A DNA stretch of 64,000 nt from Vibrio neptunius (GCF_000967495.1 NZ_JXXU01000048.1:124001-188000), one strand, 5' to 3'. Positions 9,447 through 19,120 are shown, counted from the first letter of the stretch. Numbers and translations: made by a program. The notes: a model not told the origin generated them from the letters alone.

Positions 9447-11936
9447 TTATGCAACTTTGGTGATCTTGACAGGACACTTCTTGAAGTCGGTCTGTTTAGA
9501 CAGAGGGTCCGTCGCGTCAAGGATCAACTTGTTGATCAGGATGCGTGCATCAAAGAATGGTACAAATACCAAGCCTTTAGGTGGGCGGTTACGACCACGT
9601 GTTTCAACACGAACACGTACTTCACCGCGTTTGTTGGCGATAAGCACCTCTTCGCCTCGACGTACACCGCGAGCTTTTGCATCTTCAGGGTGCATGTAGC
9701 ACACGGCATCTGGAACAGCTTTGTAAAGCTCTGGAACGCGGCGTGTCATCGTTCCTGTGTGCCAGTGCTCAAGTACACGGCCCGTACATAGCCAGAGGTC
9801 GAACTCTGAATCTGGCACTTCTGGTGGCGCTTCATATGGAGCAGAAATGATCAGTGCTTTACCATCGGGTTTACCATAGAAGTCCCAACCACTTCCTGCT
9901 TTCGCATAAGGATCTGAACCTTCTTTGTAGCGCCAAAGTGTCTCTTTGCCATCAACAACAGGCCAGCGTAAACCGCGAACTTGGTGATAAACATCATACG
10001 GTGCTAAATCGTGTCCGTGTCCTCGACCAAAGGCCGCGTACTCTTCGAATAGGCCTTTTTGTACGTAATAGCCGAAGTGGTGAGCATCGTCATTCAACTC
10101 ACGAGCTTCTTCAATAGGGAATTTATTGATTACGCCGTTAGCAAACAGCATGTCGTACATGGTTTTTCCACGGTACTGCGGTGCTTTTGCTAGTTGCTCT
10201 TCCGTCCACACTTCTTCCATCTTGAAGCGTTTTGAGAATTCCATCACCTGCCAAAGGTCAGACTTCGCTTCGCCGACGGTATCCACTTGCTGGTACCAAG
10301 CTTGTGTACGACGCTCTGCGTTACCATAAGCACCTTCTTTTTCAATCCACATTGCTGTTGGAAGAACAAGGTCTGCTGCTTGTGCTGTTGCTGTTGGGTA
10401 TGGGTCAGAGCAAACGATGAAGTTTTCTGGGTTACGGTAGCCCGGTAAACGCTCACCGTTGATGTTCGGACCTGCTTGCATGTTGTTGTTACACATTACC
10501 CAGTAAGCATTAAGTTTGCCGTCGCGAAGCATGCGGTCTTGAACGACTGCGTGATAGCCCGGTTTAGGGGGAATTACGCCATCTGGAATGTTCCAGATAC
10601 CTTCTGCAATCTTACGGTGCTTAGGATTTGCAACCACCATGTCTGCAGGTAGACGGTGTGCAAAAGTACCCACTTCACGTGCTGTACCACACGCTGAAGG
10701 TTGGCCTGTTAGAGAGAATGGGCTATTACCTGGTGTTGCGATCTTACCAGTTAGAAGGTGAATATTGTAAATCAGACTGTTCATCCAAACACCACGAGTA
10801 TGTTGGTTCATACCCATAGTCCACAAAGACATTACTTTAGTGTCTGGATCCGCATATTGTTTCGCTAACTCAATCAGTTTCTCTTCAGAAACACCTGACA
10901 TTTCAGAAGCTTTTTCTACCGTATATGGCGCTACAGACTTTTTGTACTCTTCAAATGAAATAGAAGACATTTTGCCTGAGTTCGGATTAGCAGCCGCCAT
11001 CTGCAGTGGATCATCATCACGCAGACCGTAGCCAATGTCGGTCGCAGCCTGTTTGAAATTGGTGTGCTTGTTAACAAAATCCCAGTTAACCGCATCAGTT
11101 TCAATGATGTAGTTTGCGATAAAGTTAGCAATAGCGAGATCAGATTGTGGTTCGAAAATGTAACCTTTGTCTGCTAGCTCAAAAGAACGGTGATAGTACG
11201 TAGACAGTACATTCACTTTAACATGTGGGTGGCTTAGACGACGGTCAGTGATACGAGTCCATAAAACAGGGTGCATTTCTGCCATGTTTGAACCCCAAAG
11301 AACGAAAGAGTCTGCGTTCTCGAAGTCATCGTAACAGCCCATAGGCTCATCAATACCAAATGTACGCATAAACGCACCAACAGCAGAAGCCATACAGTGA
11401 CGCGCGTTTGGATCGATATTGTTTGAACGGAAACCGGCTTTCATCATCTTAGCGGCAGCGTAGCCTTCCATTACAGTCCACTGACCGGAACCGAACATGC
11501 CAACACCAGAAGGGCCTTGTTTTTTCAGTGCTTCTTTCCATTTTTCGGCCATGACATCGAATGCTACATCCCACGAAACCGGAGCGAAGTCACCATCCTT
11601 ATGGAACTTACCATCTTTCATACGAAGTAACGGCTGAGTCAGACGGTCTTGTCCGTACATGATCTTCGATAGGAAGTAACCCTTGATACAGTTAAGGCCT
11701 TTGTTAACAGGCGCTTCTGGGTCACCTTGAGTGGCTACCACTTTGCCGTTTTGTGTACCTACAAGAACGGAACAGCCAGTACCACAGAAACGACAAGGTG
11801 CTTTGTCCCATGTGATTTTTGTTTGGTCTGAGCTAGCAATCAGGTTGGTAGCAGAAGCTGGTAGAGTGATACCTGCGACCGCTGCTGCTGATGCTGCTGC
11901 GTTTGCTTTCACAAACGCACGTCTTGTCATCTTCAT
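9447..11936 (-). CDS. napA: Periplasmic nitrate reductase catalytic subunit NapA
   Basis: An 829-residue molybdopterin-guanine-dinucleotide enzyme that reduces nitrate to nitrite in the periplasm. It begins with a twin-arginine signal (MTRRAFVKANAAASAAAVAG). The [4Fe-4S] cluster motif is CRFCGTGC with a fourth Cys in NKGLNCIKGY. The Mo ligand region HCMASAVGAFMRTFG and NapA strings such as LTGQPSACGTAREVGTF and WIEKEGAYGNAERRTQ are present. Its ATG overlaps the napD stop by four bases. Length is typical, and no damage is seen. Confidence 0.98.
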   Translation of the reverse strand: MKMTRRAFVKANAAASAAAVAGITLPASATNLIASSDQTKITWDKAPCRFCGTGCSVLVGTQNGKVVATQGDPEAPVNKGLNCIKGYFLSKIMYGQDRLTQPLLRMKDGKFHKDGDFAPVSWDVAFDVMAEKWKEALKKQGPSGVGMFGSGQWTVMEGYAAAKMMKAGFRSNNIDPNARHCMASAVGAFMRTFGIDEPMGCYDDFENADSFVLWGSNMAEMHPVLWTRITDRRLSHPHVKVNVLSTYYHRSFELADKGYIFEPQSDLAIANFIANYIIETDAVNWDFVNKHTNFKQAATDIGYGLRDDDPLQMAAANPNSGKMSSISFEEYKKSVAPYTVEKASEMSGVSEEKLIELAKQYADPDTKVMSLWTMGMNQHTRGVWMNSLIYNIHLLTGKIATPGNSPFSLTGQPSACGTAREVGTFAHRLPADMVVANPKHRKIAEGIWNIPDGVIPPKPGYHAVVQDRMLRDGKLNAYWVMCNNNMQAGPNINGERLPGYRNPENFIVCSDPYPTATAQAADLVLPTAMWIEKEGAYGNAERRTQAWYQQVDTVGEAKSDLWQVMEFSKRFKMEEVWTEEQLAKAPQYRGKTMYDMLFANGVINKFPIEEARELNDDAHHFGYYVQKGLFEEYAAFGRGHGHDLAPYDVYHQVRGLRWPVVDGKETLWRYKEGSDPYAKAGSGWDFYGKPDGKALIISAPYEAPPEVPDSEFDLWLCTGRVLEHWHTGTMTRRVPELYKAVPDAVCYMHPEDAKARGVRRGEEVLIANKRGEVRVRVETRGRNRPPKGLVFVPFFDARILINKLILDATDPLSKQTDFKKCPVKITKVA

Positions 11937-12247
11937 ACTTCACCCTCGGTTTGGGAATATTGAGTTCCAGTGTTTTTATTTTTTGATTCGTCTTCTTCCA
12001 GCTCAGTCTCGATTTGGTGATAAACCAGTACTGTGCTCAAAACGTTCGGTAAGTTGTTAATAGCTTCGATAGTGTCAGTAATGAATCCCTGGTTTTCGGT
12101 TTCCAGAACCACGACAATTTTGCCTTCCGGACTATCACCGTAGATCTCGGCATTGCTGAATGCTTCAATCTGAGACTTAATCTCAGTCAGGTGCACAGGT
12201 GACACGTGTACCACTAAGCTAGAAATATGCACTTCGTTAAGTGACAT
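11933..12247 (-). CDS. napD: NapA chaperone NapD
   Basis: A 104-residue NapD-family cytoplasmic chaperone that binds the twin-arginine signal of NapA and delays its export until cofactor insertion. The conserved start HISSLVVHVSP and the ferredoxin-like fold pattern (GKIVVVLETENQ) are visible. The acidic C-terminal tail (ELEEDESKNKNTGTQ) is longer than in short NapD proteins. It lies 18 bases after napF, and its stop overlaps the napA start. Confidence 0.92.
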   Translation of the reverse strand: MSLNEVHISSLVVHVSPVHLTEIKSQIEAFSNAEIYGDSPEGKIVVVLETENQGFITDTIEAINNLPNVLSTVLVYHQIETELEEDESKNKNTGTQYSQTEGEV

Positions 12248-12265
12248 AGATATCTTCCGTTCTTA

Positions 12266-12745
12266 TTAAAAATTGCTCACATTGATGGATGAAGTAGGGC
12301 ACACAGAGACACATGCGCCACAGCCGTTACACTCATCAAGGTTTAAAATGGGTTGTGCTACTTTGCCAACTTCTAATTTGAATGTGATTGCCATGGGCTC
12401 GCACATATCGCCACAAGTACGGCAATCAACGTTTTGTTTTGCTAAACAGCCCTCGTTAATAGTAGCTTTCGCTCCCCAAGGTTGCTCAGTTTTTGGGTTA
12501 AACAAGGGTTCAGGACAAGCGTCTGCACATTGATAACAAAAGGTGCATTCATCGACAGAAAAATCGACTTGAGGAAAGCCGCCATCCCCTTTGACTATGA
12601 TTTGAGTTTCGCAAGCGTCTACGCACTTGCCACATCTAGTGCACTGGTCAGTGAAAAAAGCAGGCTGCGATAGCCAAGGCAGATACAGTTCGTTATCTTC
12701 CAGCTTCTTTCTTGAGAAAAAACGTCTTTTTGAAAGGTCGACCAC
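12266..12745 (-). CDS. napF: Ferredoxin-type protein NapF
   Basis: A 159-residue iron-sulphur protein with three clear ferredoxin motifs, CTRCGKCVDAC, CTFCYQCADAC and CNGCGACVSVC, and an extra cysteine cluster CRTCGDMC, consistent with the NapF family (cytoplasmic, linked to NapA maturation). It starts with GTG preceded by AGGTAG. It is the first gene of napFDABC; the upstream 246-base region to narQ holds FNR-like and NarP-like sites. Confidence 0.93.
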   Translation of the reverse strand: MVDLSKRRFFSRKKLEDNELYLPWLSQPAFFTDQCTRCGKCVDACETQIIVKGDGGFPQVDFSVDECTFCYQCADACPEPLFNPKTEQPWGAKATINEGCLAKQNVDCRTCGDMCEPMAITFKLEVGKVAQPILNLDECNGCGACVSVCPTSSINVSNF

Positions 12746-12854
12746 TACGCTACCTAAAGTTGATGAAACCTAAACTAACCATAGCTCACATTTCTTATTA
12801 ATAATTTGTCATTTAACCTCACACAAATTGTAGTTTTTGACATATTTGTATAAA

Positions 12855-12870
12855 TACCCCTTAGGGGTTA
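12855..12870. promoter_or_regulatory. Putative NarP-binding site upstream of napF
   Basis: The sequence TACCCCTTAGGGGTTA contains a perfect NarL/NarP heptamer (TACCCCT fits TACYYMT) and a weaker inverted second heptamer two bases on, the 7-2-7 arrangement known for NarP. It lies 110 bases upstream of the napF start and between napF and narQ, whose product is the matching sensor. Confidence 0.55.
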
Positions 12871-12884
12871 AATAGAGGTGCTTC

Positions 12885-12898
12885 TTGTTTTAGATCAA
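12885..12898. promoter_or_regulatory. Putative FNR-binding site in the napF-narQ intergenic region
   Basis: TTGTT-TTAG-ATCAA matches the FNR consensus TTGAT-N4-ATCAA at nine of ten positions. For the leftward napF promoter it lies upstream of the NarP-like site, the same order as known for the enterobacterial nap promoter. It could also act on narQ. Confidence 0.6.
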
Positions 12899-12991
12899 TA
12901 AATTCCGGAACATTTGATCAGATATTGTCTTCGTCAATATATAAAACTATAAATAGTGATATGGCGCCAAAAGGCGTGTGCAGGAGAGTGA

Positions 12992-14725
12992 GTGTTTAAA
13001 AGTGTGAAGAAATCGGTGACGAGTACGATTGCGAAAGCGATGGTGCTCATTTTGTCGTTATCGATAGCAACAACTAGCTTTGCGATCATTACCTTAGCGT
13101 CGAGTTTAAATGATGCGGAAGCAGTGAACGTTGCAGGTTCAATGCGCATGCAAAGTTACCGGCTAGCGCACGACATTCAGATCATGTCAGTCGACTATGC
13201 GGCGCATATAGAGATGTTTGAGCGCTCGATCTACTCACCTTCCATGAAAGCGCTTCAAAGCTGGACAGTTCCTGAAGACATAACGCATGACTATTACCGT
13301 TTGATCATCCGATGGCATGAACTCAAGGAAGTACTCGGTAGTCATGACAGAGAACGCTATCTCATTCTTGTAGCAGGTTTTGTTAATCAAATAGACGCCT
13401 TTGTGTTTAAACTGCAAAGCTTCTCTGAACAAAAGTTGATCAAGCTGGCTTGGGCTGGCGGTATGGGCTTAGGTGGGATACTGATTGTCAGCATTTTTGT
13501 CGTTCATTACATCCGCAAGCAAATTGTTCGACCTCTTAATGCCTTAGTGACTGCGAGTGAGCAGATAAAGTCACGTTCGTTTAATGTCTCTCTCAATGTC
13601 TCAAGCGATAACGAAATGGGTATTCTGACCCGAACCTTTAATAATATGGCCTCAGAATTGGGTAAACTGTATCGTGGCCTAGAGGAGGCGGTTAACGAGA
13701 AAACTCAAAAACTGCAGCATGCAAACGATTCACTAAAAGTGTTGTATCTCTCTTCTCAGGAACTCACTGCGTCTAGAATTACGCAAGAAAACTTCGAAGC
13801 AATACTTCAGCACCTAGCCAGTCTTGAAGGAATACGGTCCGTGAGATTAGAAATCAGAGAAAAAAGCGAGAAAGCTATGATTCTCACTCAGGGGGAAGAG
13901 TGTTTGGACCATGACGAAGTTTATCATCGAAAAACATTGACGCTGGATGATGAGGAGTTGGGTACCTTGTATTGGCAAGTTGTTCTGCCTTGTCCAGACC
14001 CCGTATTAATTGACAGTTTTGCCCAAATAATTTCCCGTGCTATTTACTATAATCAAGCCCAGAGGCAAGCTGAACAATTATTACTGATGGAAGAGAGAGC
14101 GACGATCGCGCGTGAACTGCATGACTCACTGGCACAAGCACTTTCTTATCTCAAAATTCAGGTTGCTCTATTAAAGCGTAGTGTAAGCAAACTGCCAGAT
14201 TCTGCTCAATTGGAAAAAACGCAACCGATCCTTCTAGAGCTAGATAAAGGTCTTTCTTCGGCGTATACACAGCTCAGAGAGTTACTGACGACGTTCCGAC
14301 TGACTATCCGAGAGGGAAGCTTCGGTCATGCTTTACAACAGATGGCGGCGCAGCTGGGGGAACAAGCTGAATCAAACATTGTCTTGATCAATGAACTTTC
14401 GTCAATTGAATTGGAGGCAAACCAGCAAGTGCACTTGCTGCAATTAATTCGTGAAGCCACCATTAATGCGATCAAACATGCTCAAGCTTCAATGATAGAA
14501 ATTCGGTGCAGTGAGAATGATATTACCATTACCGTTTCCGTGAAAGATAATGGTGTCGGATTTGATAAGAGTGTAGAAAAAGTGCACCACTATGGTTTAA
14601 ACATTATGCAGGAGAGAGCTTCGCGTCTGAATGGAAAACTGGAAGTGAGAACTGCACCACACTCTGGCTGTGAAATTTTATTAGAGTATCCAAAGGTTAA
14701 GGAGCATAACATTGACAGAGTGTAG
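12992..14725 (+). CDS. narQ: Nitrate/nitrite sensor histidine kinase NarQ
   Basis: A 577-residue inner-membrane sensor. It has an N-terminal membrane segment, a periplasmic domain with the nitrate-binding P-box (VAGSMRMQSYRLAHD, about residues 46-60), a second membrane segment near 150-170, a HAMP domain (VRPLNALVTASEQIKSRSF), a signal/GAF-like middle part, an HPK7-type phosphoacceptor region (ARELHDSLAQALSYLKIQ) and a C-terminal ATPase domain (VKDNGVGFD). The GTG start has GGAGAG upstream. Its 3' end overlaps narP. It should sense nitrate and control the divergent nap operon. Confidence 0.93.
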   Translation: MFKSVKKSVTSTIAKAMVLILSLSIATTSFAIITLASSLNDAEAVNVAGSMRMQSYRLAHDIQIMSVDYAAHIEMFERSIYSPSMKALQSWTVPEDITHDYYRLIIRWHELKEVLGSHDRERYLILVAGFVNQIDAFVFKLQSFSEQKLIKLAWAGGMGLGGILIVSIFVVHYIRKQIVRPLNALVTASEQIKSRSFNVSLNVSSDNEMGILTRTFNNMASELGKLYRGLEEAVNEKTQKLQHANDSLKVLYLSSQELTASRITQENFEAILQHLASLEGIRSVRLEIREKSEKAMILTQGEECLDHDEVYHRKTLTLDDEELGTLYWQVVLPCPDPVLIDSFAQIISRAIYYNQAQRQAEQLLLMEERATIARELHDSLAQALSYLKIQVALLKRSVSKLPDSAQLEKTQPILLELDKGLSSAYTQLRELLTTFRLTIREGSFGHALQQMAAQLGEQAESNIVLINELSSIELEANQQVHLLQLIREATINAIKHAQASMIEIRCSENDITITVSVKDNGVGFDKSVEKVHHYGLNIMQERASRLNGKLEVRTAPHSGCEILLEYPKVKEHNIDRV

Positions 14726-15344
14726 AGTGCTGCTAGTGGATGACCATCCACTAATGAGAAGAGGTATTAACCAGCTATTAAGCTTTGAAGATGAGTTCAC
14801 TGTAGTCGCTGAATCCAGCAATGGCACGGATGCAGTCGCACAAAATCATGAGTATAAGCCTGACTTAATTTTGCTTGATCTTAATATGAAAGGCATGTCT
14901 GGGCTAGATACCCTTAAGGCTCTGCGTGCCGACGAATGCGACGCCGCTATTGTCATTCTTACGGTTTCCGATAGTCCCGGCGATATTGAAGCTATCGTCA
15001 AGGCGGGCGCGGACGGTTACCTGCTCAAAGATACTGAGCCTGATGAGTTGGTCGAGCTGTTGAAATTTTCATTACGAGGTAACAAAGCGTATAGCAAAGA
15101 AGTTGCTAAATATTTGGCTGAAAGAGAAAACATAAGTGATGTGTTTGACGACCTTACTGATCGCGAAATGCAGATTTTGAGAGAGGTCGCAAAGGGCTAT
15201 CGCAACAAACAAATCGCGGATAGCTTGTTCATTTCTGAGTCTACAGTGAAGGTTCACATGAAGAGCTTGCTAAAAAAGCTTAAGGTTCCATCGCGCACCG
15301 CGGCAACCGTTTTGTATCTTGAGCGTTACGGCGAAATAAAATAA
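14712..15344 (+). CDS. narP: Nitrate/nitrite response regulator NarP
   Basis: A 210-residue NarL/FixJ-type regulator. The receiver domain has the acidic pair (LLVDDHPLMRRG), phospho-Asp in DLILLDLNMKGMSG and the Lys in YLLKDTEPDEL; the C-terminal LuxR-type helix-turn-helix is LTDREMQILREVAKGYRNKQ through ISESTVKVHMKSLLKKL. It starts at TTG with AAGGAG eight bases upstream, 14 bases inside the end of narQ. It should be phosphorylated by NarQ and act at the NarP-like site before napF. Confidence 0.93.
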   Translation: MTECRVLLVDDHPLMRRGINQLLSFEDEFTVVAESSNGTDAVAQNHEYKPDLILLDLNMKGMSGLDTLKALRADECDAAIVILTVSDSPGDIEAIVKAGADGYLLKDTEPDELVELLKFSLRGNKAYSKEVAKYLAERENISDVFDDLTDREMQILREVAKGYRNKQIADSLFISESTVKVHMKSLLKKLKVPSRTAATVLYLERYGEIK

Positions 15345-15365
15345 TTGGTTTTAGAAAGTATCAAA

Positions 15366-15388
15366 AAGGGCGCTCAACGAGCGCCCTT
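15366..15388. terminator. Bidirectional terminator between narP and dcuC-like gene
   Basis: Perfect stem AAGGGCGCT/AGCGCCCTT flanked by A-run and T-rich sequence, between two convergent genes. Confidence 0.9.
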
Positions 15389-15404
15389 ACTATTTTTGTC
15401 TAGG

Positions 15405-16772
15405 TTATGCTGACATTGGAACTAAGACTAACGTTCCTAAAATAACTGTGATTAAGCCACATAGAACGGGTACTGACGTACGTTTTACCACTTCAAATGG
15501 GCTTATCTTACCCATACCTGATGTCGCAACTACCACACCAGACACAGGTGAAACAGTGCGGCCCAAGTTTGAAGCCTGAAGCATCGGAATGATCAAAAAG
15601 GCCGGGTTTAACCCCATTTTTGCCGCTAGAGCAGGTGCCAGCTCTACAAACGCATAGAAAGGCGCGTTACCCGAACCGGTCGCGATCGCTGCCGCAACGG
15701 TTAAACTTGTCAGTATAAGCATGAGCGCAATACCACCTGCCCCCGCTGTTTCAGCAAGATGAAGCAGGTTATCAATTGCTCCAATAGACATCAGACCTTG
15801 GGCGAATACACCAGCGGCAACTAATAGCATTACCACGCCCTTAAATGCATCTGCCATACCTTGATAGCAAGACTCTAAGTCCTCTAGCGTCTCTTTGCCT
15901 TTAAATCGTTTGGTGACAAAGTCGACCATTGCACCAATGAAAATCGATAAAACAACAATGGTATAGATGTCCAGTTTTAGGCCCGGAATGGTTCGTCCGT
16001 TGAACAGAAAAACACCGATGATAGGCAGGAACGGCAGCACTGCGTAATACGCTGGGGAATTAACTTCGATTTCAGAAACGTCAACGCGTTCCATTGGTGA
16101 GTTATCTTTCTTATCTAGATATTTGTTCCAAAAGAATGCCGCAGTCGCCATAACGATAATGGCACAAATAGACACTGGTAGAACGGTTTGAACGGCAAAC
16201 ACATCCAAATCCAATCCTGACTTTTCTGCAGCGATGACGACATCGCCCGAAGTCGGGGAAAGAATGATCGCTGCTGGCGACGCACATACCGCTACCGCTG
16301 CTGGTCGTGAGATCCCCATTGCTGTCATCATTGGAAAGAGGGTTGCCATTAACAGGACGCCCAAACCAGTGGCAGAACTTACTGCTAGTGACATTAGACA
16401 CGCAACGATATAAGCGGCGACAAGTAGAACGTAAGGGGATTTGATGACAGAAAGAGGCCTAGAAAACTGTTTAACAACGACGTTATTAGCACCAATATGT
16501 GTCATGTAAGAAGCAAAACCACAAAGCAACATGATTTGCATCCCTAAGCCGCCACCGCGGTATTGGAGCATATATTTCACGTACTCCAGAGCATCTGTAA
16601 ACATATTGCCAGTCGACGTTATTTTTGATGGTAGAACCGTGTGGCCAATGAGGCCAGTAACAATAAGTAGTAAAACACCTGCTGTTAAAAGTACACCCGC
16701 AGGTTTGTAACCTTTAACAATGAAATAGCCGACCGCCACAGTAACGACTAACCCAATGAAGAGCTCCAGCAT
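15405..16772 (-). CDS. dcuC: C4-dicarboxylate transporter, DcuC family
   Basis: A 455-residue polytopic inner-membrane carrier with about 12 hydrophobic segments, consistent with DcuC (anaerobic fumarate/succinate exchange or succinate efflux). Family-like strings include GGGLGMQIMLLCGFASYMTHIG and SPTSGDVVIAAEKSGL, plus the C-terminal QASNLGRTVSPVSGV. The ATG at 16772 has AGGGTG at good spacing; a GTG three codons upstream is the alternative. Its position after narQP fits an anaerobic-respiration neighbourhood. The exact substrate is inferred from family only. Confidence 0.82.
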   Translation of the reverse strand: MLELFIGLVVTVAVGYFIVKGYKPAGVLLTAGVLLLIVTGLIGHTVLPSKITSTGNMFTDALEYVKYMLQYRGGGLGMQIMLLCGFASYMTHIGANNVVVKQFSRPLSVIKSPYVLLVAAYIVACLMSLAVSSATGLGVLLMATLFPMMTAMGISRPAAVAVCASPAAIILSPTSGDVVIAAEKSGLDLDVFAVQTVLPVSICAIIVMATAAFFWNKYLDKKDNSPMERVDVSEIEVNSPAYYAVLPFLPIIGVFLFNGRTIPGLKLDIYTIVVLSIFIGAMVDFVTKRFKGKETLEDLESCYQGMADAFKGVVMLLVAAGVFAQGLMSIGAIDNLLHLAETAGAGGIALMLILTSLTVAAAIATGSGNAPFYAFVELAPALAAKMGLNPAFLIIPMLQASNLGRTVSPVSGVVVATSGMGKISPFEVVKRTSVPVLCGLITVILGTLVLVPMSA

Positions 16773-16902
16773 AGATATCACCCTAAGATATGAAAATTAT
16801 ATAAAAACTGTTTCAAACTATGACAAGGAATGTACATAAAACTATGCTGTAGCACGAGTGCTAGTTAAACTTCTGATGATCTAGAGCAATAAATGGATAG
16901 TC

Positions 16903-17193
16903 TTAATTATAGTGGCGATTAATGTTGTAAAAGATTGGTGTTTTAGATGTTATTAATAGTTTGAAAGCCATATTTGGATGGTTCAATATGACAGAAGTAA
17001 TGCATCTTGTGGCCTCAATACTACTTAAAGAACGACATTCATTTCTATTTGTTATCAGGTGAGTCTGTTCAATTGATGTAAGGCAAATTGCTTCTGATTT
17101 GACTAGAAAAGAGCTTGATGCCTGTCGAGCCCTATATCTTTCGTTGATTTTGTGTCTCCAATCCTTCTGCTGTGACTCGTTCGTGTTGCTCAA
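16903..17193 (-). CDS. Uncertain small hypothetical protein
   Basis: An open frame of 96 codons beginning at TTG. The N-terminal part is charged and helix-like (QQKDWRHKINERYRARQ), which looks protein-like; the remainder shows no motif. No good ribosome binding site precedes the TTG, and no alternative ATG is well placed. It could be a real Vibrio hypothetical gene or chance. I do not recognise it. Confidence 0.3.
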   Translation of the reverse strand: MSNTNESQQKDWRHKINERYRARQASSSFLVKSEAICLTSIEQTHLITNRNECRSLSSIEATRCITSVILNHPNMAFKLLITSKTPIFYNINRHYN

Positions 17194-17253
17194 TTTGAGA
17201 AACCAATGCGTCCCTAACCGTCAATATCATGCAAAAGCAGTAAGTGATAAGTG

Positions 17254-18042
17254 TTATCTTTCGTCAAAGAAGTCTTTGTTACGAATATATTTTGCCATCA
17301 AGTGGTATGAAAATGGGCGGATAAGCCAAGATCCGAGCGAACGGCCTAGTCTTATAAAAGTGGGCGTGTTCTCATAAATACGACCATTGTACAGCCAAAG
17401 TACTTTGCCTACATGCCAGTAAAGCAATGGTATTGGAGGAAGGAATGTCACGATATCGAGATCGCAGCAAATTCGATACGTCTTATGGCCGAGCTTGTAA
17501 TGAGTTCTGAATCCGTACCCTCCAATAGACGGTTGACCAAAGGTGACAACACGTTTGATTGATTTGGGAAATTTTTCCTCAAACGCGTCGGCTAATACAC
17601 ATCCTATCGCTCCTCCCGAAGAATGACCGGTAAAGGTGAGGCGTTTTCCCTGCTCAATAAGAGGGACTAGGACAGAAGAGAGTTGCTCGTATACGCTCGC
17701 ACCGAGTTTGTCATTCTTGTGCAGCGGTAAACTCTCTTGAAACATTAGGTAGTGGTAGCCTGCATGAATGGCATAGTTGAGAGCAAGAGGTTTGCACGTT
17801 CGTTGCCACAATGCAAGATTGAGTATCCAATCCCAAAGATTATGGGAACCTTTGATAACAACAATGACTTCTTCACTTTCTTTAGACCAGAGCACGCGCA
17901 TCATGGGTTTTCCGAAGCGATTAGCAATAACGCGCTGTCCGTTAGGTGCAAAGCCATATCTTGTCTGCTTAAAGACTCTTGAATATGCCAGGTTGCATAA
18001 AACGGCGTAGCGTTCATATTGATATCGTTTTAGTTTCTTCAC
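17254..18042 (-). CDS. Lipase-like alpha/beta hydrolase (class 3 lipase family)
   Basis: A 262-residue protein with the nucleophile elbow FTGHSSGGAIGCVLA (Ser at about residue 141) after an N-terminal region containing VVIKGSHNLWDWILNL, the layout of class 3 (fungal-type) lipases. A plausible catalytic Asp is in CCDLDIVTFLPP, with a His in LYWHVG. No signal peptide is visible. Substrate unknown: lipid, phospholipid or another ester. Confidence 0.75.
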   Translation of the reverse strand: MKKLKRYQYERYAVLCNLAYSRVFKQTRYGFAPNGQRVIANRFGKPMMRVLWSKESEEVIVVIKGSHNLWDWILNLALWQRTCKPLALNYAIHAGYHYLMFQESLPLHKNDKLGASVYEQLSSVLVPLIEQGKRLTFTGHSSGGAIGCVLADAFEEKFPKSIKRVVTFGQPSIGGYGFRTHYKLGHKTYRICCDLDIVTFLPPIPLLYWHVGKVLWLYNGRIYENTPTFIRLGRSLGSWLIRPFSYHLMAKYIRNKDFFDER

Positions 18043-18133
18043 GCGTAGCTCACAAATCGAATCACTGTATGATTATGGGCGAAGAACGTGAAATTGCGAT
18101 GACACCACAATCAGTGTCCGTCAGTGAAGGTGA

Positions 18134-18784
18134 TTAGCTTAACTGTACGACAGAGTAAAGCTGAATATATTTACGTACCAGTTGTTGATCCGTTGAGCGT
18201 TTAATAGGGTGGGTGAACTTAACAAAATAGGGGCTTAAGCCAAAATGATGCTCTAACGAACAAGCGAGTTGTGATTCACTTTCATACAAGCTAATTCCCT
18301 GTAACTTATATTGGTCTATCTCATCGGGTAATTGCCCTGTCCACCAGTGCAGTAACTCTCGGCTCTGCTTATTTCGAGAAATCCAATGGTCGCTGATTAA
18401 TAACAAAAGATCATTGGGCTGAATAGCGAAGGCGTATTCTTGTTGCCAGTGGGTTACGGTTTTAAATAACTTTTGCCGGCAGTTGCTGCCTGCACTCAAT
18501 AAATGTGAAGAAAGAATCCAAACCGTGCCAGCGTCAGATGTCACTCTATAGTGGTGAGGCTGTTCCCTAGTTGGGAGAGACTCTAACGCAACATATTCGC
18601 AGTGGTGTCCAAATTCGGTTAACGTTCGGGACAAACGCCGAGAAAATGCCAAGCTCAGGTGGTGTTCACTCATTCCTTTATTGTGAATTGTTGGGTAGTG
18701 TTTTTCACACAGCTTCATACAGTCTGCTTGAAATTCATTCACGCTTTGAATTAGCACATCTAAAAGCAAGACTTCTCTCCACAA
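18134..18784 (-). CDS. Hypothetical protein
   Basis: A soluble-looking 216-residue protein without signal peptide, membrane segment or a motif I recognise. It is rich in His, Leu and Trp (for example HHCEYVALESLP, LLHWWTGQLPDE). The start is unclear: the TTG at 18784 opens the frame, while another TTG at 18769 has GGAGAGAAG in better position. It is divergent from the DUF2164-like gene that follows. Codon use looks like that of neighbours. Confidence 0.65.
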   Translation of the reverse strand: MWREVLLLDVLIQSVNEFQADCMKLCEKHYPTIHNKGMSEHHLSLAFSRRLSRTLTEFGHHCEYVALESLPTREQPHHYRVTSDAGTVWILSSHLLSAGSNCRQKLFKTVTHWQQEYAFAIQPNDLLLLISDHWISRNKQSRELLHWWTGQLPDEIDQYKLQGISLYESESQLACSLEHHFGLSPYFVKFTHPIKRSTDQQLVRKYIQLYSVVQLS

Positions 18785-18871
18785 GTCAATATCTACACAA
18801 TGAAGATTAGCATGTGAAAGTATTGTTTAGTTACACTTAGCCTGAGAAATATTGAGTATGGTTAAGGGTTT

Positions 18872-19120
18872 ATGTCTAAGATTGAATTTACATCACAACA
18901 AAAACAAGCGATGTCATCCGCTTTATTGCGATATTTGGAAGATGAGCTAAACATTGAAATTGGTCAGTTTGATGCGGAATTTATGATGGATTTCATTATA
19001 GAGGCCTTCGGCCCTGCATTTTATAACAAGGGGCTCACCGATGCGCAGATGGTCATGCAACGAAAGGTGATGGATATTGCTGACGAGATTGATGAGATTG
19101 AACAAGTCAGTGAATATTAA
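18872..19120 (+). CDS. DUF2164 family protein
   Basis: A small acidic 82-residue protein (pattern QKQAMSSALLRYLEDELNIE then QFDAEFMMDFIIEAFGPAFYNKG) that matches the DUF2164 pattern from memory: an all-helical protein of unknown function with the conserved phrase G-x-F-Y-N-x-G/A. No signal peptide. It stands alone. Confidence 0.8.
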   Translation: MSKIEFTSQQKQAMSSALLRYLEDELNIEIGQFDAEFMMDFIIEAFGPAFYNKGLTDAQMVMQRKVMDIADEIDEIEQVSEY

